NCBI GenBank assembly: GCA_020086605.1
Contig: JACBWW010000004.1
Coordinates: 20,223,624-20,287,623, forward strand
Length of the DNA: 64,000 bases
Reading direction: 5' to 3'
From: Lanius collurio
Lineage: Eukaryota; Chordata; Aves; Passeriformes; Laniidae
Part shown: piece after piece, positions 1-16,700 of the stretch
Numbering within the stretch: position 1 is the stretch's first letter
Layout: every line of letters begins with the position of its first letter
Program-made: the position numbers and the translations under genes
Notes under the pieces: model-generated
What the model was told of the DNA's origin: nothing
What the model saw: the letters and a program-made list of their open reading frames with translations, nothing else
Database searches by the model: none

Positions 1-3000
1 TCTGAAAGACGCAATAAGGAGTACTGTATTAGTAATGTCAGAGCTTATTCTGATATAATCTTGAAAAAGGAACAGAATGACTTATCTAGAACTCAGTTAT
101 TCTCCAAACAGAAATATAAAATCAGCAACACACAACCTTGTTTTGTTTTCTTGTCTATTATTTTTGTCAGTCATCTGACTGCCTATAGTAGAAGCAAGGT
201 TTTGGTCCTGAGTACTTTTCATTTTCTTATATACCACCATTCATACTTTATACCATCATCCGCCTACTTACACCATCTGATTTTGACTCTTAATCCATTA
301 CATGTCACGGAGATGCCATTCTACATTTTACTCGAACTGGGTCATTGCCTCATTATTCTGAATAGTAATCATGAGGTGAAATACATTTGACAAGACTTGG
401 AACTCTGAAATAATCTGATTCATTTTCCTGTTCCTCTGAAGAAGTTTCTGCTTTTAGCCTGGAATGTATTCTCGCACATGTATTCTCACACATGAGTATT
501 AAGCAAACTTTGAAATTGGAAAGAAAAGTTGCTGATGATTTTGGTACACTTGGCATCCAAAAATATGTGTCCCTTGTCAGTAATCTTGCTGAAATACAGT
601 ACTTTTATCATGGCAAAATCTGTATCAGTCTAATGTGAAAGCATGCGTCAGTAGTGATGCTTCATCTGGGTAGCTTTCACAGAAGTGCAAGAACTTGTAT
701 CCTATCTGATTAACTGCAGGTATCAGTTATAGGTACACAGGGGCAACCTTTGATAAATGAAATTCAGAGGCAGTGATGCCCTCAAGAAGCTGCGACATTT
801 AAACTCTCTATATGTTTTGGATTTTAAAGCTATTTATTTGGGATGTATATTGTCACCATCACTTGTTTCTAACAGTCTATGAGTGTATTGTCTCTGAGTC
901 CAAAGATGGCAAATAAAGGAGGAATAATTCTTTTAGTAAATAATTCAATATTGCTGAATTATGAATGGTGCCGTGCAGTGATGGTGTATCAGTCCCAGTT
1001 CTGCTTTTTGGCAGTTGGTTCAATGAGTTCAGTCAGTGCTCCAGATGGCCATCCCTCAATGCAGGATCGTGTGGGTTTTTTACATTCCACAACACTTCAT
1101 GTCCAAACTGATTTGCCTCATGCTTTCTCTTTGACTGGGCAGCCTTGTTCTCCCTGAGCTTTTTGCTTGCTCTAAGTGCAAGCTAGTCAATCCCTGATAC
1201 CTTATCATTGTCGTAGTTCAACAGCTAGTTTGACTGTCACTTTGCTGAGGAAGCAAAATGGGATTTTTTTTTTTTAATCTGAGATGCAATTCCTCACCGA
1301 CTTCTCTGGCGATAAAATCGGTTTAAGATGTGACAACCCTGCTTTCCACTCCTGTCATGCTTCAGAAAAAGGTGCCAACAAGTTTTTTTCTTGGGCTATG
1401 TTTGAGATCAGTACACTGAAATGAGCTGAGTTTAAAACAAAAACCTGGCATGTATTTCCTTCACTTGGATCGTGTCTGTGATCCATTTTAAAAATTATCT
1501 CATGCCTGAAGAGAGATAACTGTGGCCAAAGGAGAGGAGGCCAAGGGTAACAATTTATTAGACAGTGATGCTAGAGGAGACTGAAGTGAAGCTGGCTTTG
1601 TGTAAACTTAAAAGATAGAACTCTACCCTTATGAAAATCAATGGATGAGGCTGTTCTAGTGCCACAGTGCAAGTTTCTTTAATTAATGTTTTGCTACAAA
1701 ATGAAAGGGTTAGAACGCGAAGTTGCTTTTCTGATGATTTTGGCGAGCTGGAGGATTTTCTGTTGTATATTTTGAAGTTTATCTTAACAAGTCCTCCAAG
1801 CTATAGCCAGGAAAGAAAAAAACAACTAAGTCTGCTTCGTATCACTCTCTTATTGCACTTATTCACTTTATTGCTTTCTACAATTACAGGAAAAGAGGTT
1901 GTAGTGATGTGGAGGTCATTCTCCTCTCCCAAGTAACGAGAGAGAGGATGAGGAAATGGCCTCAAGTTACACTAGGGGCAGTTTAGACTGGGCATTAGGA
2001 AAAACTTCTTAACAGAAAGAGTTGTCAAATATTGGAACAGGCTACCCAGGGAAGTGGTGGAGTTGTCATCCCTAAAGTTATTTAAAAGATATATTGATGA
2101 GGTGCTTAGTGACATGGTTTAGGACTTGGCAGTGTTAGATTTATAGATGGACTTGATGATCTTGGAGGTCTTTTCCAGCCTAAATGATTCTATGATTCTA
2201 AGGTAGGAGAGGTTCAATTTTGCAGTTAATTTTCTTTTATGATATTTGTCATTGTTAAGTATTTATCCAAGGTTCCTGCAGCTGCTGTTTGCATGTTGCA
2301 CATCAGCCATTCAGGTTGCTATCTGGCTTTATTCTAATCTAGTAAAATAAAGCTCAGTGTAGTGACTGTTATAACCTATTCTTTTGCTGGGTTTGGTTTA
2401 AGTGTTGGTGCAGGAGCATCCCTAACTAAGTATTGTTCAAAATAATTCAGCCAACTACACAAGACACCAGAACAGCTGACTTCAAAGGCACTACAGCCAT
2501 TGTAGAGTAGGTGTATGTACAATCTGGTCCAGGCAAAACAAATGACATGTTGAGCATCAAAGAAGAGATAGGGTTTTGAGGCCACCTGTCCTTTGCCTAG
2601 TCCAACATGGAAGAAAATCCTTTTTTTCATAGAAATACAACCCCATTCTTCAGTCTGATACAATTTAAAGCTAACAGAGAAGAGCAGAGACATCTTCTTT
2701 TTCTCTTTTTTTTTTTTGGTTTTTTTAAGTTTGCTACTGACAGCTGATGTAAGCTTTCAGATAAGACGAAGGTAGCATTCCAGGAAGTTTTGTAAAATAA
2801 ACAAGTGGATAATTGCAATTAAATTTCTCTGAAGACTGTGCATGTGTTTTGCTTTTATTTAAAGTGCAGTTGTGTTCTGAAAGTGCTATGGCAAATTGTT
2901 GGTTTTTTATATAGAATAGCGTCTTGTACATGCTCAAAGTGGTATTTGTGTGTAACCTGTTAACAGCAGTTAACAGTGCAGTCCTTTGAATAACATCCAG

Positions 3001-3990
3001 GTAATTGACAAATTCCACCTACCTAAAGCTTGGAAACAACCTTAAAACTGATGGTGAAGGCTTTTGTCAATGACTAGTGATGCACTAGAAGATAAAAAAG
3101 ATATTCCAGTTTGAATTTTCAGAAATAACCCTTACTGGAAAGAATCTCCCATTTAATAATCTGAATATATTTGATCAGTATACATAAAGCCTCTCACCAT
3201 GATGTGAACATTGTTATCAGATGATAATGTTTATCAGAAGAAATGTTTTGGATCTTCAATGTAGGTAATTCCAGAGTGTTCAAGGAATTCATTAATCTGG
3301 TTGTAGGATTGATTACATCTGAGGATACAGCATGGATTTTGAGGAGCCCATTCAGCCATTCTGAGCCAGATCAAGAGCCATTTTGTAGTTTGTGGGGGAG
3401 CAGGGTGTTATTTTACAGAGGTATACAGGTTTCATGGAAAAGGAGCATTTATCTTAGTTATTCTGGGGGCTATGGAGAATGCAGTTGCTATTCTCTTTTA
3501 AAAGTTTTTTGTTTGTGGTAGGCAGTTTAGAATTTGGCTAGAATGGTGAGCTTAACTTCTCAGATATGTAGATTTTAAACAAATGTTCATTCATTTACTT
3601 TAGAAGTTCATACAGAATTTAATAACTTTCTAGCTATCAGTGATGGCAGTCTTGAACACATTTTAGTAAGTCAGGTTGAACCACTCTGCATTCTTGAGAT
3701 AGTATCAACAAAATGTTAGCTTTCATCAGAAAACAGATATTCACATATCTGTTAATTTAAAGGGAAATTAGCACCAATGTATAAAATTCTGTAGCACAAA
3801 CCAGTACTCTCAACTAATACCCTGAAATTGTAAAAGAACTGTACTTTACTTTGCTTATTTTACTAATTTTTCTTCTTGAGTTTTCAGTGGGTTTGTCCTT
3901 TTAAAATATGTACCTTTAGTATAGCAGTATGGCTATAGAATATTAATTAAGAATGTTTAAACTGATGGCATTTTATCCCTGGTTTTTCAG
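1..3990 (+). other. RALGAPA1: RALGAPA1 intron (partial, 5' end outside window)
   Basis: AT-rich non-coding sequence ending in a pyrimidine-rich acceptor (TTTTTCAG) directly before the exon at 3991. I found no earlier exon; open frames here are short, overlap on both strands and resemble no protein I recognise. The only dated feature is a CR1 fragment at about 1905-2200. Exons upstream of this one, encoding the bulk of the roughly 2000-residue protein, must lie outside the window. Confidence 0.75.
1905..2200 (+). mobile_element. CR1 LINE 3' end fragment
   Basis: The segment runs from a CTCCTCTCCCAAGTAACGAG-type stretch through 'GGAACAGGCTACCCAGGGAAGTGG' -like sequence to a short tandem ATGATTCT tail. 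This is the standard 3' end of avian CR1 retroposons, in sense orientation. It is 5'-truncated, as most CR1 copies are, and has scattered substitutions, so it is old. It lies in a RALGAPA1 intron, in gene orientation. Confidence 0.92.
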
Positions 3991-4149
3991 CTAAGACATT
4001 TAGGAAATGATGAAGTACACATTGTCTGGTCAGAACATACTCGAGATTATAGAAGAGGAATAATTCCAACGGAATTTGGTGATGTCCTTATAGTTATCTA
4101 TCCCATGAAAAACCATATGTTCAGTATCCAGATAATGAAAAAACCTGAG
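3991..4149 (+). CDS. RALGAPA1: RALGAPA1 exon: RapGAP domain with asparagine thumb (partial gene)
   Basis: This internal exon encodes 53 residues, starting [16 protein letters not shown] and ending IQIMKKPE, in phase 0 at both ends (159 bp). It is flanked by a TTTTTCAG acceptor and a GTAAGG donor. The product is the alpha-1 catalytic subunit of RalGAP, which with the beta subunit stimulates GTP hydrolysis by RalA and RalB. In the RapGAP/tuberin family the Asn of the (H)-[IL]-G-N-D motif is the catalytic 'asparagine thumb'; here it is the AAT codon at 4006-4008. Known for the family: loss of this Asn abolishes GAP activity. Seen: the sequence matches the vertebrate alpha-1 subunit nearly residue for residue. 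The paralogue RALGAPA2 is the alternative, but neighbouring INSM2 and the C-terminal exons favour RALGAPA1. Confidence 0.95.
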
Positions 4150-6311
<2,162 letters not shown>

Positions 6312-9300
6312 TAAAGACCTAAAGACCACCTTTTTGAAATTAAATAAATAATAGATTAAGTGTTGAAAAATTTCCTGTTCCTAATGTTTTATAACATGGA
6401 CTTGTCACTTCTTGTTAACAAATTTTTTTTTGTGAGTAGTCTTTCTATAATAGCAATATCATGATGTTAATAGTCCTTCTTTCCTTAAGATATTAAGTAT
6501 TTATCCAGTATTAGTGTGACTTAGTTTTATTTTCGAGTTCCAAGAATGCTGCTTTCTTTCAAGGTGAGAAGTTTATTAAACTTCTGTCATACAGATTTTG
6601 TTATTCAGCTCAGAGTACAAAGTTGATATTGAAACCATGTTAGTGTCTTTGTAAATGTGTCATAAAAGGCTGTCTCATTGCTGCTGTTGTTGTTGTTGTA
6701 ACTGTATTTTTGGAGGGGCTGCTCTTGGAAGAATAGATTTATCAACCATAAATTAAAAAACGTAAGGTAAGTCAGTCAGTTATACCCTTTTCCCTATTTA
6801 AGATTGAGTTCTGTTATATACCTATTCGTTAAATCACCAAGAAGTTTTTGAACTTCATAAATTGAAAGATAAGTTTAAATTTTGATCCAAAAGAATTCTG
6901 TGCTTATTTTCCAACCAAGCTGTAAGTACTAGTACTTGTCATGTGATAATTGTTGCTAAAATATTGTTTTTTCTATTGGCAACTGTTAATACTTGCAGAG
7001 TTTTTGATTAGATATGATGAAATGGATTTACAGATGAATGATGGATGTGTTTTATGTGATCACATTAAGTGACATTTGTGCCATTTCTGTAGACGACACA
7101 TGTTGATTCATTGTATTTTCATGTTTGGAAAGGTCCGATCTTTCTGTCATTACTCAAGTAGCTTAGTCAAAGAATGTAAAATGTATTATCGTCATCATCA
7201 ACAACCATCAAAAGTGATGGTTTAGAGCATTATATTGATGTATAGCGATGAGCAATTGAAAAACTATCTACTTTGAAATAGTACACTTGCAGTACCAAAA
7301 GAACCCCACAGACTTGTAGGTTTAAACTTCACAGAATATGAAAGGTTTATTAAATTCCTTGGATGTAGCTTGCCGGCTCCATGTCTAGGAATCAGCCAGT
7401 TCCAGAGAATTGTGCACTGCATTTTTAATTCAGTTCTCCAAATTGCACTTTTTAACATGCATCAAAGCACAGCATGTCATTTATGACATAGTGTGGCCTC
7501 CATTAAAATGCTGATATGTCTCCTAGTATGGTTAACATGGTAAGTGGAAAGCATTATGTGTATTTGATTTTAGGTAGCATTGGTTAGTGGGTTTCATGTG
7601 ATCACTTGGTAAGCTTGCAAAGTACCAGTTGACTGGGCACTGATGTTAAAGAGTGGCTTTGTTGAGTCGTCAGTGGAATTCTTTTTCCATCTGGCTTGAA
7701 GAATCTTATATTTACTGTTTGGTGTCATAATTTAAAAATTAAAATGGGGTTGTGGGAAGTTCTTTAGAAGCTGTTTGCTTGGTGTGAAATTAGAAAAAAA
7801 CTCAAACTTTCCTGGCTTGAATTAGGCTCTGGGAGAGTCAGTTGTGTCAGTGGAGAACAGCAAAAAATGCTAAACTTCAAAGTCTGGCCTAAGTCTCTGT
7901 GATTTAAAAACCTCTTGATTAAAAATATCATGGACATGCTCTTGGTGTTCAACCCCCGGCCCCACTTGAGGTCAAGAAGGAATTTCCCTCATACAAGAAT
8001 GGCTAAGACTGGTGGATGTTTCCTGTAACATGGAACTGTTATCTAGGAACATTTGGAAGGTGAATCTAATTATGTTGCTGCAATAGCACAGAGCTGAAGA
8101 CGTCAAGGTCTGTCTTTATTGTCCCCTGCTTTTTTCCTCTGGGATGTTTTAGCTATGGCTGCAGCGGTTCACTACTGGCTTTTAAGTTTGTAGGCGACTA
8201 AAGGGTGTGGGGAACAGGCGTATTTTATGGTCTGTGGTTAAATAGCTTTTCTGGAGACACTACCAGAATTAATGTCTCTTGCAGAAGACAGACAGGATTC
8301 ACTAATCAAAGTGGCCTTTCTTGGTGTTCGAGTATTGCTGGAGCAAAGAAAAAGAGCTCTCAGAGTGGTGAAAACAATACATTTGAAGAGGGAGGGAAAA
8401 GGGAACAAAAAAGCTGTTTATCAAAAGGTACATGAAATGGAAAAGTGAAGCTGATGATCAAGGATTTCCACAAGTCCAGGACCATAACAGTGTCAGTGAA
8501 AGAGAATCTGGACGTGTAGTTCTTGAAACTGATCTTCATTTACTTACTTGTGAGTGTCTAATGTACTGAGCAGTGTTAGTTTATTCGGAACTCAGATGAT
8601 GGTTAGTAGATATCCAGTTGAATGTGGATGTGAAGGGCACAAGAGTACTCGAGACTCATCAAACAAAACAGATGTCAGGCATGACATTTCCATATTAGCT
8701 CTTGTTTTTACAGTAGTAGACCACTAGAAATAGTTAATTTGAAAGCCAGCATCAGTGTATGGATATCTCTGTGCCTGCAGGTAGGTGGTTTGTTTTATGG
8801 TGGGCACTTTTTAACATAGTACGGACTTAAAGATACATATGGAGGCCTTTTTGAAGAATGCTTATAGTATCACATTGTAGATCTTGTGGTGACAGATCAC
8901 TGTAAATTTAATTAAAGACTGTGTTGATTTGCTTGCATATAGGATGGGAAAAAATTTGCACTGAGTTTGGCCCTCCTACTTCCCAGGAGAGCTTATCTAC
9001 CCCGTGAAACAGTGCATTTTCTAAGTGCAGACCTGACTGAAAAAATCATCTGTCATTTGTAATCAGCAGGGATATTCAGACCTCTTCGTGTAACCTGATT
9101 GCAACTTTTTCCTTAATGCGCTTCTCTGTTAATCACAATGTGGCAATGGTAGTATGTGTGAATGGTATCATAATGGTTGCATGGATACCAGAAATTCTGC
9201 TCATCTCCCTCTTCTAGCCATCTCCAACTTTGAGTATGTGTTGTACAGTCTGAAGTAGCTTTCTGAGACTGGCATATTCTGTCAATCAGCTTCCTCTTTC

Positions 9301-12300
9301 TGACATTATTTTGACATTTCTGATAGGACAGTTAGTAAAACACTTTGAAGCTTTGATTTGGTTAAAGATTTTTAAAGGTTTTATCTGCTCTGTGATTTTA
9401 TTGTTTGCTCAGAATACTATAATATGTTTCCATATGGTCATGTTCTAAGATCAGAAATTTACTAAATTTTTCGGCAAACATTAGTCGTGCATAGCGGGTG
9501 TCTTTATTTATTTGGTTCTTGACACGCTCATTGCTGCAGCTGTGTGAAGAGAATATTGCTATTTTGGGTGGAGTTTTTGCATCAGTGTGTAGAAGTTGCT
9601 TTAGATTCTGCTTCAGGGGTTCCCTTGTTCCCCAATAATTTTTGGTGGCCTGGCTCTCTTGTACCAGTAGTCCCTCAGGAACAGGTGGCATACATGCACA
9701 CAGAAGGAGGTGACAAACACAAAATACTTGTAGTGTCTTGCTAGTGAAGCAGCAGTAACCCCCTCTCTGTCTCATAGCTGATGTGTTTCTTCTTCTCATT
9801 GCATTTACCATTGTCTTAAGAAGTGCATGCTTATCTCCTGAGTATGCTCCAGCTGCATATATGCTGGGAAAACTTCTACCACTCATAAATGCAGGTGCAA
9901 TAATAGAACTAAAGGTTGAGAACAATCACATTTTCACTATGATGGAGAAGGCGGCCAATATTTAGGGATTGTTAAATACTCTTTATTTACTACATTGCAT
10001 TGAAATTCTTGATATTAATAGTTTTATTCATGGCTTATGTCTCACAGCAAGCACTTCGTCACGTTCTGAATTCAGAATCAACCATGTGTGGGAAATAGAT
10101 AAATACTAAATATTTGGAACATTAGAAATTGTGGCTTCATATAAAATTTTATTTGAATTTCCTGAACAAACAGCAGATGTCAGCCAGATGCCAAGAGGTA
10201 CATCTTTACATAGTAGGCACCTTAGTTACAATTATTGCAACAAAGCAGGACAAACTAGAAACCTTTTGGAAGTGAAATTGCAATTGTGAAACAATTAGTG
10301 TCACTTTTTTCATTGTACACAAATTCTGGAGTGTTAACAATTATTCCAAACTATCTGCACTTCAGATAGTGCAATTCTGTCTTAGTATTCCCCTGCTACA
10401 GATACTACCTAAGACATATAGTAAGAAGCTAGACACACAGTAGGAAATCCTCTTTAACATCTTTTAAATCTGAAATGTATAGACATTTTAGAATACCTGG
10501 AATATGCATGACTGTTTTATCCTTAATCATCATAGCATAATTTTCACTTCTTTCTAATAATCTGCAACGTCTTTGACCTGGTGCCAATAATTGGCATTTC
10601 TTTTTGGAGATTTTTTTTGGTCACATGAAACCAATTCATTTAAATAGCAAAAGAATAGTGCTACTTTAATTATTTCATCTAAAAAATGTTATGGAGTAAA
10701 TCTTAATCTGAATGATTGGATAAATTAATCTTTGTTATCAAAGCTGAAAATTTGACATCCTCCTGACATTCTTGATTATTATATGACTTATCAGTTGGTA
10801 CTTGATGTATTGTAAATAATCTTTTGACAGTTGTCTTCCAGAGAAAGGGAAGGTATTAATCCCATATGGTGTCTGACAAGACAGTAACTTATTTATGAAT
10901 AAGATAATGTCTATGAGTGGTTTGTTAAAAGTTGCTCTGTATTAGAAACTGATTGCTCAGAAAAAGCTTTTTTTTTGAGGTGATACTGTGCTGCCTCGAG
11001 AAGGGGTTTTATTAGAACTGGTAGTGTTGCTGTTTGTTGTGCCTGCTTGACCATCTCTGGCCTCAAGATAGAATTGCAGGCACTGGAAAAGTAAAGAAAG
11101 TGTTCTTTATTAATGACATATAGTGAGCAAAGGGTATTATTCAGATTTTTGGCTACATTTGTTTCACTTAATTAAGAATATTTGTTTTATTTACATTTTC
11201 AAACTCTAACTTGGGAAGATTTTGAAGATTTCTCACTAGTACAGAAACTTAGAAGTTAAAACTGGGTAGCACTGATTTTGGCAGTGCCAGTTTCCCTTCA
11301 TCCAGTAAGTGTTCTATCTTAAAGCTCCATGAGCATCTGTAAGAAAAAAGTGAAAAGAGTGATACTGCATCAATGAAAACTGTGTATCAAATGGGAGGAG
11401 CATAAGGATTGCTCACTCTCATAGTTTTGGTGTAGTGAAAGGAATAATGCATGAAATTATAATTGCTCTTCTAGTATTTTCTGGTTTAGAATTTTTTCGT
11501 CTGCCATATGCCAAGACTGCAAAGTTTGCTGTATTTCTGATGATACATTTTTGATAGAGGACATTTAATAAGGCTTTAACATAGCTGTTCCTCCTTTTTT
11601 TCTGTGATCACAGCTGAGAAGATAAGATTAAAATAGCACTTGATAAACTTTTTAAAAACTATTTCATATGTTTTATACAAATAATTTAAAATTTCAGAAT
11701 TTCAGTGGATATTTATTCCATCCCTGATGCCTACCATTGTAGCCTTATCTGATATGATTTCAAGTAAGAGCCATGGATGAGTTCATCATATCACCCCTGC
11801 TGTTTTTTCCAGAAGAAAATACAGTTATTTCTTAAACCTATTTTACTGCTTAGCAGTGGAAATTGTTTTCCTAGATCAAGCAAGAATCATAAGGTACAGA
11901 ATATGATATTCAGTCTTTCCTGCACTTCGAAATGCTCAGTTGTGCTCTTCTCCCAAATCCTAGTTCTGCTGACAGTTTATTTGATATTTTAATAATTATA
12001 AATGTGATTTGATAAATTAAATGCCTGCATACAATGATGTAACATGAAAAACCTAAGATTTCCAAGACGTGTACAGTATATGATTGTTTTAATGGACTGT
12101 TCAGGTATTTCAGTTTCAAGGAGTCATGTAACAATTTTTCTGCACATAATAAAAAACCTAAATATAAGAGGGAAGTCTTGTATCTCTGCATATCTCTGTA
12201 GAGTAGATATGCAATGCCTGTAATAGCTATAACTTTATTACCTTTACACTACTTTTCTTCTGAAGTAATACACTAAATTAATGTATTTTCCTGTGTTTAC

Positions 12301-13424
12301 ACTAGTATTTTTGAACAAAAAGGGACTGTTGTAAGGAAAATTGCTGGGAAAACACCAGGAAGATATAATACCAGGTTACTTGTGTGGCTATGAATGGCTG
12401 AAGTGCTCAGATTGGCAAACCACTAATGCCAAAAAAAGCAAAATGCACAGTACTTAAATAACTGCTGCATTTAACAATGTTCATTCTCAAGATTAATGTT
12501 TTAATATGTTACACAGAAAATTAGTACAGTTTGAAATGTCTTATGTAAAGGAATTGTATACATAATGACAATGCAGTGTAATAGGATAATCTAAAATAAC
12601 TTTTGTATAGATAACATCACGTTGAAGTTTGCCCAATTAAAAAAAGGCTAAATGAAAAAAGAGGTAAGATTCCAAAGCATAAATTGTGCTATTTATGTTC
12701 GTTAAGTATGGTTTGAAATCCTGTCTTAGGGACATCTTGCCTAACTATATATCTCATGCTGCTCAGTAAATGAGAAGAGTATTGATTGGCATATGCTGCT
12801 TAAATCGATCACCTTGACAGCCAGAATTACAGTAATCTGTCAGTATTAATGACTATCTTTCAAGCCTTGATACCTCTCCTTTGCTTGTCTCGTCTTGCCT
12901 CAGTTCTGTTTGAAGTGCATTTTCTTGAAACCTCTGGTTTTGTCAGGGTAGGTACTTTTGTAGGGTTTTTTGTCCCCTGAGTCCAATTTATTGGCTTGAT
13001 CATGCAATTAGAGTTAAAATGCAACACCAGGGAGCAAAAGTAGGCAATGTTCTGAGTAACAATTGGACCTCAGAGGTAGTGCAAGCCTGTTCTCAGCCAC
13101 CATTTATTAGTTACCTGTTGAAAGAATAGGATTGTTTTGCAATGAATAATTCCAAAGCATCACTTTAAATGCCTTTGATTTTAGCCACTAGAGACAACTG
13201 ATTGAGCCAGCATTTGTGATAGGCTTTTAAACTCTTGCCTTAGTGTTTGTCATATAGACACTTCAAATAACTGCTGGAGAAATACTTGCAGTTGTGTGTA
13301 CCAAGCTGCTGCGTTTGCTATGTTTTCATGTAGTGAACATAATTTCACAAAATTTCACTTGGTTTTCATGCATTTTTAATTTGAGGAGTGAGTTGAAGTG
13401 TGACATTGTATTGTTGATCGCAAC

Positions 13425-13770
13425 TCTTGAGTGTGATCATCCAGACAATTCCTGATCCACCAAGTGGTCCATCCATCAAATCCATGTCTCTCAAATTTAG
13501 AGACAAGGATATCATGTCAGGCAGTGTCAGATGCTTTGCACAAATCCAGGTAGATGACATCAGTTGCTCTTGCCTCATGCACCAGTGCTATAACGCTGTT
13601 GTAGAAGGCCACCAAATTTGTACATGATTAGTCCTCAGGACAGCCATGTTGGCTGTCTCAAATCACCACCTTATTTCCCATGTGTTTTTGTATAGCTCCC
13701 AGAAAGATCTGCTCCATGACCTTGACGGGCACTGAAGTGAAACTGCTTGGCCTGAAGCACATGTTAAAGA
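13425..13770 (-). mobile_element. CR1 LINE fragment (reverse-transcriptase ORF2, decayed)
   Basis: Read on the minus strand, this segment corresponds to the C-terminal part of the CR1 ORF2 reverse transcriptase: a DLxKAFDTV-like stretch survives as 'LDLCKAF..' near 13.54 kb, followed by GFDGWT/W-like residues. Stops and frameshifts interrupt it. The plus strand shows the usual reverse-complement CR1 landmarks, e.g. 'GTAGAAGGCCACCAAATTTG' near 13600. Both ends are eroded, so the boundaries are approximate. It is non-functional. Confidence 0.85.
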
Positions 13771-16700
13771 GGTGCACTTTAAGCACATGGGTTTAATAAT
13801 GCTGTTGTTAACACAAGATATCTACAACATATCTTAATTAGCAGTATCAATTTATTTAGCTACTCTTCCCTAATGAAATACATGAGACTCTCCTCGAAGT
13901 GGTAAAAACACAAAATACCAAGTATGCAAAACTGAGTGACTGTAGTAATGTGGTTTTATACTATTTACTGCACTTACAAAGACCTGAGTGCTCTGTTAAT
14001 GTTGTGGACAGTTGTGGGGGATACTCAAATATTTTTGTACTGTTTGGAAAAATATACTCTGGATTCTTTTACTTCTGCATTCTTTCATAAATATAATTTA
14101 CCCATCTGAAGGAGAAATGTTGGTTCTACTGATTTCTCTACAAAATATGGTTAGGCTTATGCTGGTGGCATTCTCCTTTAGCATAGAAGGAGGACAGTGA
14201 GCTATCCTAAAAATTAGTGATGTGTTTTATCAGCCTCCTGGAACTTCTGAGTCTGGGTATGTCAGTACAGATCATTTGACAGAAGGGAATTTTTCTTTGC
14301 TACAACATATTTTTAAGGGAGAAAAATTTTGTATACTGTAAGCTGAAAGTTAGTAGTGGAATCACTCATTATAAAATGTATTTTAAAATTCTATAAATCC
14401 CTTTCTTAAACAAAAATTTGCAGGGAGGAGGCTATGAGTCCTTAAACTGGAATGAAAAAGATAAACTAATCCAATGTTACACAGAGTTGATTGCCTTGTG
14501 TGTAACACAAAGTGACAGGTTTTTTGTTAATACCTACTTAACCTTATTAATTAATTAAACATTTTGGGTAACAAAAGCCCTTTGTTAAAATGTTAAGGCT
14601 CTTGCCCTCATAAGGTGTTAAAATTCATACAGATTTCTTTGATACATCTCAGAGGTCTGTGAATAAAAGTCTGGAAGATTAAACAATTTTTCCTGACATT
14701 TCTAAGATGTAAAGAAAGAGATGTTTTTAAACTATTTAAGCCCTGTTTTTACATTGCAAAAAACAGCATTTGTATTGATTTAATCCTTCTCTTGTTATAA
14801 ATTCTCATAATAGGTAAGGGATGTGCAAACAGCTTGCAAGATTTGTATGTTAAAACACAAAAAAAACTTGTATGTATAAAAATAAGTATATGGCATTGCA
14901 TTTGCTTGATTCTGATATTTAAATTGGTGGAAAATGTGGGAGATTATTTATAACAACCAAAACTGGCAAAACTGTAATGGTTGTGAGATGGAGTGATGTT
15001 TTCGGATGAGTTGAATAAGATATTGGCATACTGTTTCTGCATCATTCTGCATATGGTAATGAAAACAGTTGGGGCATGCTTTCCAGTGCCAAAAAAGGGA
15101 TTAGAAGATCATAGGTACAAAAAAAAAAATAGATTAGTAGAAACTAGTACATCGGTTGGCTTTGTCCTCCTACAGGTCTGTTATTTCAGTTACTGAAAAA
15201 AGGACTTGTATATAATACCTGGCGGTATGTGGAAATATCTAGCTGGAGATTGAATGTACTTCATGTAAAAATATTCACCAGGGTCAAAATTATAACAATA
15301 AAAGTTATAGTTTATTCCATACGTGCCACATACTTAATAGGAAAATGGAATAAGATAATGTAAAGCAAGGATTAAAAGTTAGTGTTACAGTAATTGGAAT
15401 TACCATATGGCAATCCGAAGGACGTGAGTCCTAATCATAGCCTGGCCAATCAAATTAATCTCAATATACTTTCTAGACACTGAGAAAATAGTTTAATTGC
15501 TGATTAACTGCACCTGAATAGATCCATGGGTCACAAATGCATCTCTCTCCTTCTCAATGCTTCTCCTCCCAAACACAGAAGAATGCATGCTATTAGAAAA
15601 TCATTTAATTTCGGCTTGCTAAACCATAGTTACCATCCATCTGTTCATGCCAATTGTGGAAAAAGGTCAGTTTTCAGCAAAGCCATGCATTTCACAGAAG
15701 GTATGTGAAGTGAAATTTCACAGGGGACATGATGGATCCTGATTCTTAGTGATAAACCTTAGGGGCCGGCAGGGTTGGCATATGGTTCAGCATGATATGA
15801 AGGCTTGGGTTCCCTGGCTTCACTTCTTTGGCGTGGAACTGATAAAACCTGGCTCTTAAGTATTGTTTCACTGGACACCAATCATGGGCAGCAGGAACTG
15901 CCCACTTAACTCTCTGTGGGAAGGAAGCTCAGGCTGTGTTCACAATAGTACCATTGTAGTGCTGCAGACTGCTCTCAACAGCTTGACAGCATTTGGGAGG
16001 AGGGTGAAGGGGCTGCTTTGCTAATTGCTGTTCAAAATAGGAAAAGAGAGAACTACCTGAAAATTCATATTTGCTTTCTCCATTTAAATAGAAGCCTGAC
16101 TTTGAGTTTTAAAAATAATTTTTAAACTTGACTTTGCTGCCCTCCAAAGAAACTTGTAAATACATTATCTGCTACTGGTACTGCAGCATCCTAAGGTAAA
16201 GAGAAAACATTCTCATCAACTATAAAATTTTAAAAAGGTAGTTGTAAAGTTCATTAAAGTACAGATTGGAATTAATGACAGAATTTCTCATTAGAGAAGT
16301 TTCCGTTGTTTGTAGTAGTGTGGAATGGCAAATGAACTCATACCAGTATGTGCAGTCTTTTTACTGAACAGAATTTAATGCTATTATAATTTTTGTGTAA
16401 TTTGCAGTTTGTAGTGGTTTCTTCATGAAAAGGCATTTGCTGTTTTTCTCATCAATTAATATGTCTATATTTGCAGAGAAGGTATTTAAAGTAGAAATTT
16501 AAATATTTGAATGCATGAAAACAGTAAGCTTAAGCATTCATGCTAATACCAGAGAGCAGAGAACTAGTTTTGCTTCTGTGTTCTTTACACCTATCGACCT
16601 TAATTACTTGAGTTAAAACTGATGTAATGCCAGATGTCAAAATGAGGTAAATCTCTCTCCCAACATCAGGAGTTAGCTTGTGGGGTTGCAGTTCCCCTCT

